64,000 nt of DNA from Streptomyces sp. NBC_01689 (GTDB lineage Bacteria; Actinomycetota; Actinomycetes; Streptomycetales; Streptomycetaceae), in the NCBI RefSeq assembly GCF_036250675.1, contig NZ_CP109592.1, positions 8,122,001 through 8,186,000 of the forward strand, in the 5' to 3' direction. Made by a program: the position numbers and the translations under genes. Below the pieces are notes generated by a model. It had not been told where the DNA came from. It saw only the letters and a list, made by a program, of their open reading frames with translations, and ran no database searches. This document shows positions 1-7,159 of the stretch, piece by piece (position 1 is the stretch's first letter; each line of letters begins with the position of its first letter).

Positions 1-352
1 GCCAAGTCCACGCGCGGATCGCCGAATTCCGCGAATCCGTAGTCACTCGCCCACCCCGAAGCTTCCCGCACTAACGGCAAGGCTGACCGCGCCCCGGCCG
101 ATCGTGGTCACCCGTGGTGATGACAGCACCGCGCACGGTGCCTGCGAGGGTGAGGGCTGTGCCACAGTGGAGGGACAAGAGATCGACCGGTGTCCTGGCC
201 GCCGTACTGGCTGTGGTGGCGGGGGGCTGGTTGACGGGTTCCGGGAATCGCCCCCTTCACGGGCATCCGGGTTCCGCCATCGCTGCCGGGCCGCTCTTGC
301 TCGCGTTCTGGCGTCTTTGGGCTCACGACCCTCTTGAAGGGGGTTGCCCCTC
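1..352. other. no gene recognised at the left edge
   Basis: Several overlapping open frames run through this stretch, but none resembles a known family and none has a convincing ribosome binding site. One plus-strand frame from about position 114 has a hydrophobic run like a signal segment, which is not enough to call a gene. The window edge may cut a gene here. Confidence 0.4.
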
Positions 353-691
353 ATGCTCTTCACCATCACCGGCGACGGCGTCACGGCGGTCATCACTCCC
401 CAGGGAGAGATCGACTTCGTCACCTCACCCAGCCTGCACGCCTTTCTCCAGCAGCTCCCGCCGTCGGTCACCGAGGTGACGTGGGACCTGCGGCAGACAC
501 GGTTCATGGATGTCGCGGGCCTGCACCTCCTGGTGCATCTGCGCCAGGGCTGCCAGGAAGCGGGGCGGATACTGACCGTCACCGGGGTGGATGAGCCGCT
601 GCGACGTCTGCTGCAGCTGGCACACGACCTGTTCCCCGCGGGTCACTGGGACGACTTCCTCCCCGGCGGCCTGCTCACCGCGACCGGCTGA
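353..691 (+). CDS. STAS-domain protein, anti-sigma antagonist type
   Basis: A 112-residue single-domain protein of the SpoIIAA/RsbV fold. Members of this family bind anti-sigma kinases in the cytoplasm and free the sigma factor. The N-terminal strands (TITGDGVTAVITPQGEIDF) and the core helix (RFMDVAGLHLLVHLRQ) fit the family. At the usual D-S-x-G site, where serine is phosphorylated, this protein has D-V-A-G. It may therefore be unable to be switched off by phosphorylation (inference). I chose the ATG at 353 because the AAGGGGG run at 337-343 is well spaced from it; the upstream TTG at 344 abuts that run. It stands alone next to IS debris. Confidence 0.75.
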   Translation: MLFTITGDGVTAVITPQGEIDFVTSPSLHAFLQQLPPSVTEVTWDLRQTRFMDVAGLHLLVHLRQGCQEAGRILTVTGVDEPLRRLLQLAHDLFPAGHWDDFLPGGLLTATG

Positions 692-921
692 GCCGGACGG
701 AGCCACGACGGGCCCGGTGCCGTCGTCTCGGATCCCGACGTCGGGGGGCCGGAGGCCGCGGGGACCACCCCGGACTCGGACCGACACACGAGGGACCTCC
801 AGGAGCCCGAGGTGACGACAACCAGACCCGTACTTCCTGGGTCACGCCTCTGGTGAGGGTCGAGGGTTGGAGGAACCGGGAGTCGGCGCGCGAGCCGGGT
901 TCGGTGGAGAGTGGAGTGGGC

Positions 922-966
922 GAAGGGCGCCTGACGGATGAAAACCCAGGTCGGGCGCCCCTCTTC
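922..966. terminator. hairpin, relic of an aldehyde dehydrogenase terminator
   Basis: The arms AGGGCGCCTGAC and GTCGGGCGCCCC pair almost perfectly around a short loop. The same hairpin type sits directly after the intact aldehyde dehydrogenase gene at 56828-56869, and here it sits directly after a remnant of such a gene. Confidence 0.6.
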
Positions 967-972
967 TGGGCC

Positions 973-1045
973 TAGAAGAAGCCCAGCTTCTTCGGCGAGT
1001 AGCTCACCAGCAGATTCTTGGTCTGCTGGTGGTACATGGTCTTGA
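973..1045 (-). pseudogene. 3' end remnant of an aldehyde dehydrogenase gene
   Basis: On the minus strand about 23 codons encode a C-terminus ending [18 protein letters not shown] and a stop. This is identical over that stretch to the end of the intact aldehyde dehydrogenase at 56877-58400. Upstream of MYHQQTKN the similarity stops. The rest of the gene is absent, and an IS5-type transposase remnant begins within 200 bases. The terminator hairpin is preserved beside it. Confidence 0.8.
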
Positions 1046-1222
1046 CCGCTTCTGACCTGCGGAAATGAGTGAAAGCGTAGGTGGTGAAGTGGGGTTGGGC
1101 CGTGTATGGCCCGGATCTTGGTGAGGGGGCCTGTCCCGCGGGCATGGCGGCATCCGTGCTGGCAGTGGACTACCAGCGGCTGGCGGAGCGGGGCTGGATC
1201 CGTCAGGTGCGGCCGGGAGTGT

Positions 1223-1862
1223 TCACCGCCCTGGAGCAGGCCGCCTGAACCCGGTCGGGCGCCGGTCGGCGAGGCGGCCGCTCATGAGCATGGTCATCGG
1301 CCACAGGACCATGGCCTCGTGCATGACGGGCAGGGTCTCGTAGTCGCAGACCAGGCGGCGCGAACGCATCAGCCAGCTGAGCGTCCTCTCCGCCAGCCAC
1401 CTGCGGGGCAGCACCATGAATCCCGCAGTGTCGTCGCGGCGCCTGACGACCTCCAGGGTGAGCTGGAGGGCCTCGGCCGCCCAGTCGACCAGCCTCCCGG
1501 CATACCCGCCGTCCGCCCACACCAGACCGATCGAGAAGTAGATCGTGCGCAGCCGCTCGAGCAGGCAGGCGGCGGCATCGCGGTCCTGGACGCTCGCCGC
1601 GGTCACGGTGACGGCCAGGACCAGGCCGAGGCAGTCGACCACCACATGCCGCTTGCGGCCGCCGATTTCCTTCCCGCCGTCCCAGCTCGACGCCGCCCGC
1701 GGGATGTTCGCCGCCGCCCGCAGTGACTGCGAGTCCGCGGCCGTCGGGTCCACCGCCCGGCCCTCCTTCTCCCGCACGCGGTCGCGCAGCCGGTCGTAGA
1801 ACTCGGCGAGCGGCCCCGTCGCCTGTCAGCGGCGCGCGAAGGCGTGCACCCCACCGGACGCC
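1223..1862 (-). pseudogene. IS5-family DDE transposase remnant
   Basis: About two thirds of an IS5-family transposase on the minus strand. Catalytic regions are visible: DSQS (first D), VWADGGYAGRLVDW (second D) and LAERTLSWLMRSRRL (E). The N-terminal DNA-binding part is missing. Upstream the frame continues as GGVHAFARR, then an in-frame TGA at 1826-1828 where the family has W, then QATGPLAEFYDRLRDRV. The element is dead through both truncation and nonsense mutation. I could not find convincing inverted repeat ends. Confidence 0.8.
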
Positions 1863-1922
1863 GGGTCAGCGTCCGCTGACCCGCCCGTCGTGGGGGTGGA
1901 TACGGGGCCCGGGCTGCCTGGG

Positions 1923-2834
1923 TCAGTCGTGCGGGACGACCACGACCGGGGCCGCGGCATGGTGCATCACCGCATGCGCGACCGGGCCGAGGTGCGTACC
2001 GATCGCCGAATCCCGGCTACGGCGGCCGATGACCACGAGACCTGCGCCGGAAGCGGCCTCCACCAGGTGGTGGGCGGCCCCGCCGCTTACGGACTTCTCC
2101 GTCACCTCGACTCCGGGGAACTTCTCCCGCCACGGGCGCAGCGCGTCGGTCAGCCCGATCGCCTCCTGCACGGCCAGTTCACCGCCCAGCCCCGGAGTGA
2201 CGGCGCCGGAGGTGTAACCGAAACCGGCGTCCAGGCCGTAATAGGCCGGCAGGGTCCAGCCGTGCACGACCGTCAGCGCCGACGCGCGTCGGGCGGCGGC
2301 GTCGAAGGCGAACTCGAACAGCGCGTGGGCGGGCCGCCGCAGGTCCAGGCCGAGGACGACCTCGCCGAACGGGGGCTCCGTCGGGCGAGGGTCGGAGCCG
2401 TTCGGCTCCTCGGCGCGGACCAGGACCACCGGGTTGGCGGCGCGGGCCACCACCGAGAGGGCCACCGAGCCGACCATGAATCCACCGATGCTGCTCAGCC
2501 CCCGCGACCCGAGGACCAGTAGTTCGGCGTCGGCGGCGGCCGCCAGCAGAACCGGGACGGGCTGCCCGTCGACCTGGTCGGCGCTGATCCGCAGGTCGGG
2601 GTAGCGGCGACGCAGATCCTCCTCGGCCTCGCGCGGCACGCGCTCCGCCCAGTTGCGCTGCAGGGCCGGCCCCACCGACGGCGCGTAGGCGGTCGGGTAG
2701 TTGTACGACTGCAGTTCCCATGCATGTACGAGGCGGCAGGGCAGATCACGGAGCAGGGACTCACGGGCCGCCCAGTCCGCGGCAGCGAGGCTTTCCCGCG
2801 AGCCGTCCAGGCCTGCGGTGATGATACGAGACAT
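1923..2834 (-). CDS. tandem-domain universal stress protein (UspA family)
   Basis: A 303-residue cytoplasmic protein with two Usp domains (about 1-145 and 155-303). The first domain has the ATP-binding signature G-x2-G-x9-G-S (GSRGLSSIGGFMVGSVA); the second has the degenerate GRRSRDSAIGTHLGPVA. Tandem Usp proteins of this size are typical of the actinomycete DevR/DosR-type dormancy regulon. The ATG start follows GGGAAG about ten bases upstream. A palindrome GGGACC-N8-GGTCCC lies at 2966-2985, about 130 bases before the start. The molecular role of these proteins is poorly known; ATP-dependent signalling is inferred from the family. Confidence 0.9.
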   Translation of the reverse strand: MSRIITAGLDGSRESLAAADWAARESLLRDLPCRLVHAWELQSYNYPTAYAPSVGPALQRNWAERVPREAEEDLRRRYPDLRISADQVDGQPVPVLLAAAADAELLVLGSRGLSSIGGFMVGSVALSVVARAANPVVLVRAEEPNGSDPRPTEPPFGEVVLGLDLRRPAHALFEFAFDAAARRASALTVVHGWTLPAYYGLDAGFGYTSGAVTPGLGGELAVQEAIGLTDALRPWREKFPGVEVTEKSVSGGAAHHLVEAASGAGLVVIGRRSRDSAIGTHLGPVAHAVMHHAAAPVVVVPHD

Positions 2835-2965
2835 GCTGCCAACTTCCCTGTCGAGTAGAGGTGTTGCCGTCGGCTACGTTGTCGGCGGCCGGGGAGGACC
2901 AGCCCATCCGGCCCTGCCCGGTGCGACCCCGCGGTTCTGCTGCTCACGGTCAGAAGTGGGTCGTG

Positions 2966-2985
2966 GGGACCGGATCGACGGTCCC
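2966..2985. promoter_or_regulatory. inverted repeat upstream of USP gene
   Basis: GGGACC, eight bases, then GGTCCC, about 130 bases before the USP start at 2834. It resembles the shorter palindromes upstream of other stress genes here, but the spacing differs. Confidence 0.35.
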
Positions 2986-3010
2986 GCGGCATGCGTGCCG
3001 CGTGCCGCGG

Positions 3011-3637
3011 TCAGCGGAGCCATGGGTGGTCGCGGACCACGGGGAGGGCGGCCCAGGTCCTGCCGAGTCCCCAGGTGACGCCTGCGCCCGCGACCGCGAG
3101 GGCGATCAGGACGACGGCGTACAGGACGTGGTAGTCGATGAGCGGGTTGCTGGACATGCTCGGCGAGCCATCGGCCAGGTGCTTGGCGGGCGGCCATTCG
3201 GCGATCCACATGAACGCCATCAGGGCGGTGCCGGCGATCGCGGCGAGCCGCAGTGCGATGCCGCTGATCAGGGCGAGGCCGACGCCGAGCAGGCCGAGCA
3301 TGAACAGCCAGTTCGCCCAGCCCGCTCCGGCCCAGGAGTGGAACGTGGACTGCATGGGTCCGGCGGCGACGCCGCTGAGGAAGCCCTGGGTGGGTGAACC
3401 GCCGTCGGCCCAGCCCTTGCCGGACGGGGTGGCGTAGCTCCAGCCGAAGGTCTTGTCGAGGAATGCCCACAGGAAGACGAACCCGGTCACGATCCGCAGC
3501 CCCGCGAAGACCTGGGCGGCCATGGCCGTGGCCGTGGTGTCGGTAGTGGTCTCGCCGGACCTCCGGGTCGTCCTGGCCCGATGCCGCGACGGGAGGTGGA
3601 ATCCCGTGCGCCGGCCGGGAGTTTCGTGTACTGCCAT
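3011..3637 (-). CDS. DoxX-family membrane protein
   Basis: A 208-residue protein with a charged N-terminus and about four membrane segments, beginning with AQVFAGLRIVTGFVFLWAFL, then WANWLFMLGLLGVGLALISG, LAAIAGTALMAFMWIAEW and VLYAVVLIALAVAGAGVTWG. The DKTFGWSY motif and the length fit DoxX-like proteins, some of which are quinone-linked oxidoreductase subunits. I chose the ATG at 3637 because the upstream in-frame ATG (3646) sits directly on the CAGGG ribosome-binding sequence. A GGGGCCGAACGTCCC box lies about 125 bases upstream. The substrate is unknown. Confidence 0.8.
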   Translation of the reverse strand: MAVHETPGRRTGFHLPSRHRARTTRRSGETTTDTTATAMAAQVFAGLRIVTGFVFLWAFLDKTFGWSYATPSGKGWADGGSPTQGFLSGVAAGPMQSTFHSWAGAGWANWLFMLGLLGVGLALISGIALRLAAIAGTALMAFMWIAEWPPAKHLADGSPSMSSNPLIDYHVLYAVVLIALAVAGAGVTWGLGRTWAALPVVRDHPWLR

Positions 3638-3761
3638 GATGTTCATCCCTGTCTGGGCTCTGGTAGGCGTAACGCGATATCTGTGCGCGTGCCGTCGTCG
3701 TGCTGAGTTCAATGTCCTGCCCGGACCAGTCGGGCCACAGGGGCCCACAGGTACCGTCGCA

Positions 3762-3776
3762 GGGGCCGAACGTCCC
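3762..3776. promoter_or_regulatory. GGGGCC-GAAC-GTCCC box upstream of doxX-like gene
   Basis: The sequence GGGGCCGAACGTCCC lies about 125 bases before the DoxX-like start. Close variants occur upstream of USP, slipin and PPOX genes in the same region. A second G/C palindrome, GGGCCACAGGGGCCC, lies at 3732-3746. Confidence 0.45.
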
Positions 3777-3981
3777 TTCCCCTTACCGCTCGCGAAGCCG
3801 CACGGCTGCCGGACCGGGCCCTGCGATCGTCTCTGTCGCGCCTCCCCCTTCGGGCGGACTCACGCCTGGGGCGAGCTCGTGTCTGCCCCCTCCGAGAGGA
3901 CCCTGGAGGCCGACGAGGCTCGCCGGTGTGCCGTCCAGGCCGACGGCGATGTCGCGGAGCCTGTGGATCCCTCCGTCACCC

Positions 3982-4818
3982 TCAGGGCGTCCGTGACTTC
4001 TCGCCCCCTCGCGGCCGGCCCGCCCGAGTGGGGACGACCACGACCGGGCAATGGGAGTGGTTCAGCACGGCGTGGGTGACTGTGCTCAGTTGCCGACCGA
4101 GCCGTTGGGGTCCGCGACGGGCACTGACGACCACGACAGCGGCCTCGCGGGTAGCCTCCAGCAGCTCGGTCGCCGGACCGTTTCGGAAGGCGCGGGTCGC
4201 TCCCTCAGAGCGCTGCCCTGGCCCGGCCACCGCAAGACGAACATGCCTGGCGCCGTCGTTCGCCACCTGACGCCCGGGCGCCAGGGAGGCGAGTTCGGGC
4301 GCCAGGTGTCGACGTGGCCGGGCGTCCAGTACGCGCAGCCGGGCTCCGCGCCGCGCAACCTCCGCGAAGGCGAACACGGCGGCGTCCGCATCGGTGTTGC
4401 TCTCCAGGCCGAGCAACACCTCGCCACGACTCGTGGGCCGGCGGTCTCCTCGTATGATGAGCAGCGGGCCGTACGTGTGCGCGGCCAGCCGCAGACCCAC
4501 CGAGCCGAACAGCAGACCGGCTACGCTGCCCAGCCCGCGGGTGCCGACCACGGTGAGCTCGGAGTCCCGGCCGTGACGCACCAGTGCCCGGACCGGTCCG
4601 CCCTCGACGGCACAGGCCGTGACCGGCAGACCGGGGTGGCGATCACGCACCCGTGAGACGGCGGAAGCCAGTATCGGACCGGCCTCGTCGAGGTCGGGCA
4701 CGGCGTACACGATGTCCAGCACGGCGCCGCGCAGCACGGCCTCCTCGGAAGCCCGGTCCAGCGCCCGTACGGCGACGAGCGAACCGTCCACGCCTACTGT
4801 CACATGACGGGTGGTCAT
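3982..4818 (-). CDS. tandem-domain universal stress protein
   Basis: A 278-residue protein with two Usp domains. The first carries GTRGLGSVAGLLFGSV, matching the ATP-binding G-x2-G-x9-G-S pattern. The second ends VTHAVLNHSHCPVVVVP, typical of a Usp C-terminus, but has the altered loop SARRGPQRLGRQLS. The ATG at 4818 is preceded by GGGAAGGGA. Immediately upstream lies the remnant of a pyruvate phosphate dikinase gene. USP genes often neighbour ppdK in streptomycete dormancy regions (recalled from family knowledge). Confidence 0.9.
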   Translation of the reverse strand: MTTRHVTVGVDGSLVAVRALDRASEEAVLRGAVLDIVYAVPDLDEAGPILASAVSRVRDRHPGLPVTACAVEGGPVRALVRHGRDSELTVVGTRGLGSVAGLLFGSVGLRLAAHTYGPLLIIRGDRRPTSRGEVLLGLESNTDADAAVFAFAEVARRGARLRVLDARPRRHLAPELASLAPGRQVANDGARHVRLAVAGPGQRSEGATRAFRNGPATELLEATREAAVVVVSARRGPQRLGRQLSTVTHAVLNHSHCPVVVVPTRAGRPRGGEKSRTP

Positions 4819-4859
4819 GTCTGTCCCTTCCCTCGGCTGGTGCTGTCCAGGTGGCCGCC

Positions 4860-5032
4860 GACATGCCGTCGGCCCGGTTCGCGAGGGCGGCTCGGCCCGC
4901 TTCGGGACGGGCGGCCGGGGCGCGGGACGGCGAGCAGGAGACGTGGTCGAGGCCGGTGTCGCGGAAGAACTGGATGGAGTCCGCGCGCCGCCGTGTTCTC
5001 CGCAGACGCCGAACTTCGGACCGGGCTTCGGA
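4860..5032 (-). pseudogene. ppdK: 3' remnant of pyruvate phosphate dikinase (ppdK)
   Basis: The minus strand reads PKPGPKFGVCGEHGG, then after a frameshift DSIQFFRDTGLDHVSCSPS and EAGRAALANRADG. This is the characteristic end of pyruvate phosphate dikinase, including the catalytic VCGEHGG cysteine loop and the SCSP motif. Only about 55 codons of a gene of some 880 remain. The frame breaks just after CGEHGG, where bases are missing, and no stop follows before the next USP gene. Non-functional. Confidence 0.8.
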
Positions 5033-5053
5033 AGAAGGACGCTCTGGGCTTGT

Positions 5054-5362
5054 TCAGGCGTGCGGGACGACGGCGACGGGGCAGGGCGCGTGGTGCAGCG
5101 CCGCGTGGGTGACAGGGCCGAGGTGGGTGCCGAGACGGGATGCGCGCATCCGGCGTCCCACCACGACGAGCGCCGCGCCGGCCGAGGCGCTGATCAGCTC
5201 GTCGGCCGCACGCCCTTCGGTGACGTTCTCGACGACGGTGACCTCGGGGAACTTGTCGCACCAGGGGCGCAGCGCGGCGACCACGGCGCGCTCGCGCTCC
5301 GCCAGCAGCTCCGGGCCCCTGACCGGGACAAGCGCGTCCGCCGTGGCGAAGTCCGGCGGACG
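5054..5362 (-). pseudogene. C-terminal half of a universal stress protein
   Basis: The minus strand encodes about 100 residues ending in a Usp C-terminal half: WCDKFPEVTVVENVTEGRAA, VVVGRRMRASRLGTHLGPVT, HAPCPVAVVPHA. It matches the second domain of a tandem Usp. Upstream the frame meets a TGA after FATADALVPV, and there is no first domain and no good start. A GTG at 5284 would give a 76-residue product, but I judge this a truncated gene. Confidence 0.7.
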
Positions 5363-5409
5363 GGCCCATCAGAAAGACGGCGACCGGGGGCGGGGAAAGC
5401 CCGGATGGT

Positions 5410-5919
5410 TCAGCTCTCTTGTGGCGCGGCCGCGCATTCGGTACCGATCCGCGCGGCCCACCCCTCGATCTGTCCGCAGTCGCGGAAGTCACCGCCCTTT
5501 CCGGAGGAGACGATCTTCCGGGCGATGAATCCTGTCGCTCCCTCTTCGAGACAGCCGCCGAACGTGATGTGTCCCCTGGCGTCGAGCCGGGCCATGGCCC
5601 GCTGCACACCGGGCACGGGCGGGATGTCCCGTTCCGAGGCCGTGGCGTCGAGCGGGCCGCTGCTGAAGAACCACAGCGGACGGTCGGCCAGCGCACGGCC
5701 GTGACGGCGGACGAAACGGCGGGCGTCCTTGTGCCAGCGCCCCGCGTACAGCCCGCCACCCACCACCACGGCGTCGTAGGACTCCAGGTCCGTCACGGAC
5801 CGGGCGGACACCGCCTCGACCGACACTCCTTCCTGGCGCAGGACTTCGGCGATCGTCTCGGCGATCCGCGCGGTCGAACCGTTCGTCGTTCCGTAGGCAA
5901 CCAGCGCGGTGCTCAGCAT
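5410..5919 (-). CDS. flavodoxin-domain protein (HemG/MioC-like)
   Basis: A 169-residue flavodoxin-like protein. The N-terminal FMN phosphate-binding loop is visible as VAYGTTNGSTARIAETIAEV, followed by YDAVVVGGGLYAGRWHKDARRF and WFFSSGPLD. This resembles menaquinone-dependent protoporphyrinogen oxidase-like and other single-domain flavodoxins, which carry electrons in the cytoplasm. I chose the ATG at 5919 because AGAGGAAGG lies about ten bases upstream. It follows the CBS gene closely and is probably co-transcribed with it. The redox partner is unknown. Confidence 0.85.
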   Translation of the reverse strand: MLSTALVAYGTTNGSTARIAETIAEVLRQEGVSVEAVSARSVTDLESYDAVVVGGGLYAGRWHKDARRFVRRHGRALADRPLWFFSSGPLDATASERDIPPVPGVQRAMARLDARGHITFGGCLEEGATGFIARKIVSSGKGGDFRDCGQIEGWAARIGTECAAAPQES

Positions 5920-5936
5920 GACGGTGCGCCTTCCTC

Positions 5937-6667
5937 TCACGGCCTCCGCGGCCATTCCCCGGTCACACCGTGCACGGCCAGCTCGTCCGGCCTCAGGTGC
6001 GAGTCCTCCAGCCGGTAGGTGAGCTCGTCAACCACCGCGACGACGCCGTTGATGCGGTGGATCATGGCGAAGGCGATCTCCGCCTCGCTCTTGCGCTCCA
6101 CATGCTCCGCGAGCGTCACGACTCCGTCGTCCACGGCGATCTCCGCGCTCGACGGCGCCAGCCACAGCGAGCGGACCAGCACCTCGTCGATCACCTCGCG
6201 GCGGATCTCGTCGTCGGGCTGCGAAAAGACCCGGATCAGGTCGCGGCGGGTGACGATACCGATGAGCCGGTTTTCCTCGTCCACCACCGGCAGCCGCTTC
6301 ACGCGGTTCTGTGTCATGGCTCGGGCGGCCTCGGCAACGGTGTTGTCGGCGCGCACGGTGACCGGAGGGACGGACATCGGCTGTCCGGCGGTAGGGGCCT
6401 GCGTCTTTGTGGCCTGCCTGCGTGCGCCGCGGGTCAGTTCGGTGAGCCGAAATCGGCGCTTCGGCCTGACCGGGTCGGTTGTCTCCGCCTGCCGGACCAT
6501 GAGGTCCGTCTCGGAGATCACCCCGATGACCTTCTCGTCCTCGTCGACCACCGGTAGTCCGCTGATTTGGTGCTCGGAGAGGAGGCCGGCGACCTCCTTC
6601 AACGGGCGCCGTACAGCGCCCGAACGACCACTGTCGCCATCACGGATCCGACCTTGTCGTGCTTCAT
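5937..6667 (-). pseudogene. CBS-pair plus BON-domain protein with a frameshift near its 5' end
   Basis: Two CBS domains (ISGLPVVDEDEKVIGVISET and RVKRLPVVDEENRLIGIVTR) are followed by a BON-like domain (VDDGVVTLAEHVERKSEAEI). Such proteins sense adenine nucleotides. The natural start is the ATG at 6667, with GAGGAGGA upstream, giving MKHDKVGSVMATVVVRALYG. After codon 22 a TGA appears because one C is missing in GCGCCCGTTGAAG, near 6603. The rest, from LKEVAGLLSEHQISG, is intact in the next frame to 5937. This is either a recent single-base deletion or a sequencing error. A TTG at 6602 could restart a 221-residue product. Confidence 0.8.
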
Positions 6668-6679
6668 GTCTGTTCCTCC

Positions 6680-7159
6680 TCAGCGCAGTCGGCGCAGATA
6701 GGGGTGCTGAGCCCCGCGGGGGAGCAGGCGAACGCGTGCGTCGAGCACGCTGACCGCGTCAGGCGTCGCGAGGACGGGGTTGAAGTCGGCTTCGGCGAGC
6801 TGGGGCAGGTCGCCCGCCATGCGGGACAGACGCAGGAGCAGTTGCTCGAGGCTCTCGAGGTCGACGGGGCCGCTGCCGCTTGCCCCGAAGAGGAGTGGTG
6901 CGCAGCGCGGGGCGGTGATCAGGTCGTGCACGTCGAGGTCGGTCAGCGGGGCGATGCGGGCGGCGTGGTCGGCCAGGACCTCGGTCTCGGTGCCGCCGAG
7001 TCCGAAGAGCACGAGCGGGCCGAAGACCTCGTCCTGCACGACTCCCGCGAACAGCTCGGTGCCGCGTGCGGCCAGCGGCTGGACGACCACGCCGGTCATC
7101 AGGTCGGCGAACCGGGTCTCGAAGTCCCTGAAGGCGCTGCGGACTTGGTCCCGTTGGGA
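6680..7159 (-). pseudogene. C-terminal fragment of an ADP-forming acyl-CoA synthetase (ATP-grasp part)
   Basis: The minus strand encodes RSAFRDFETRFADLMTGVVV, then the end of the ATP-grasp domain of acetyl/acyl-CoA synthetases (NDP-forming), including ELFAGVVQDEVFGPLVLFGL and LAEADFNPVLATPDAVSVLD. The similarity begins exactly behind the stop codon of the upstream cation ATPase gene, so the other 600 or so residues have been deleted. A restart at 7099 could make a 139-residue product without the CoA-ligase domains. Related synthetases sit in actinomycete dormancy regions. Confidence 0.75.

Noticed and set aside
1144..1248. 35-codon plus-strand frame starting MAASVLAVDYQRLAERG
   Set aside because: It is short, overlaps the end of the IS5 remnant and matches no family I know; it may be a gene tail, but I cannot support it.
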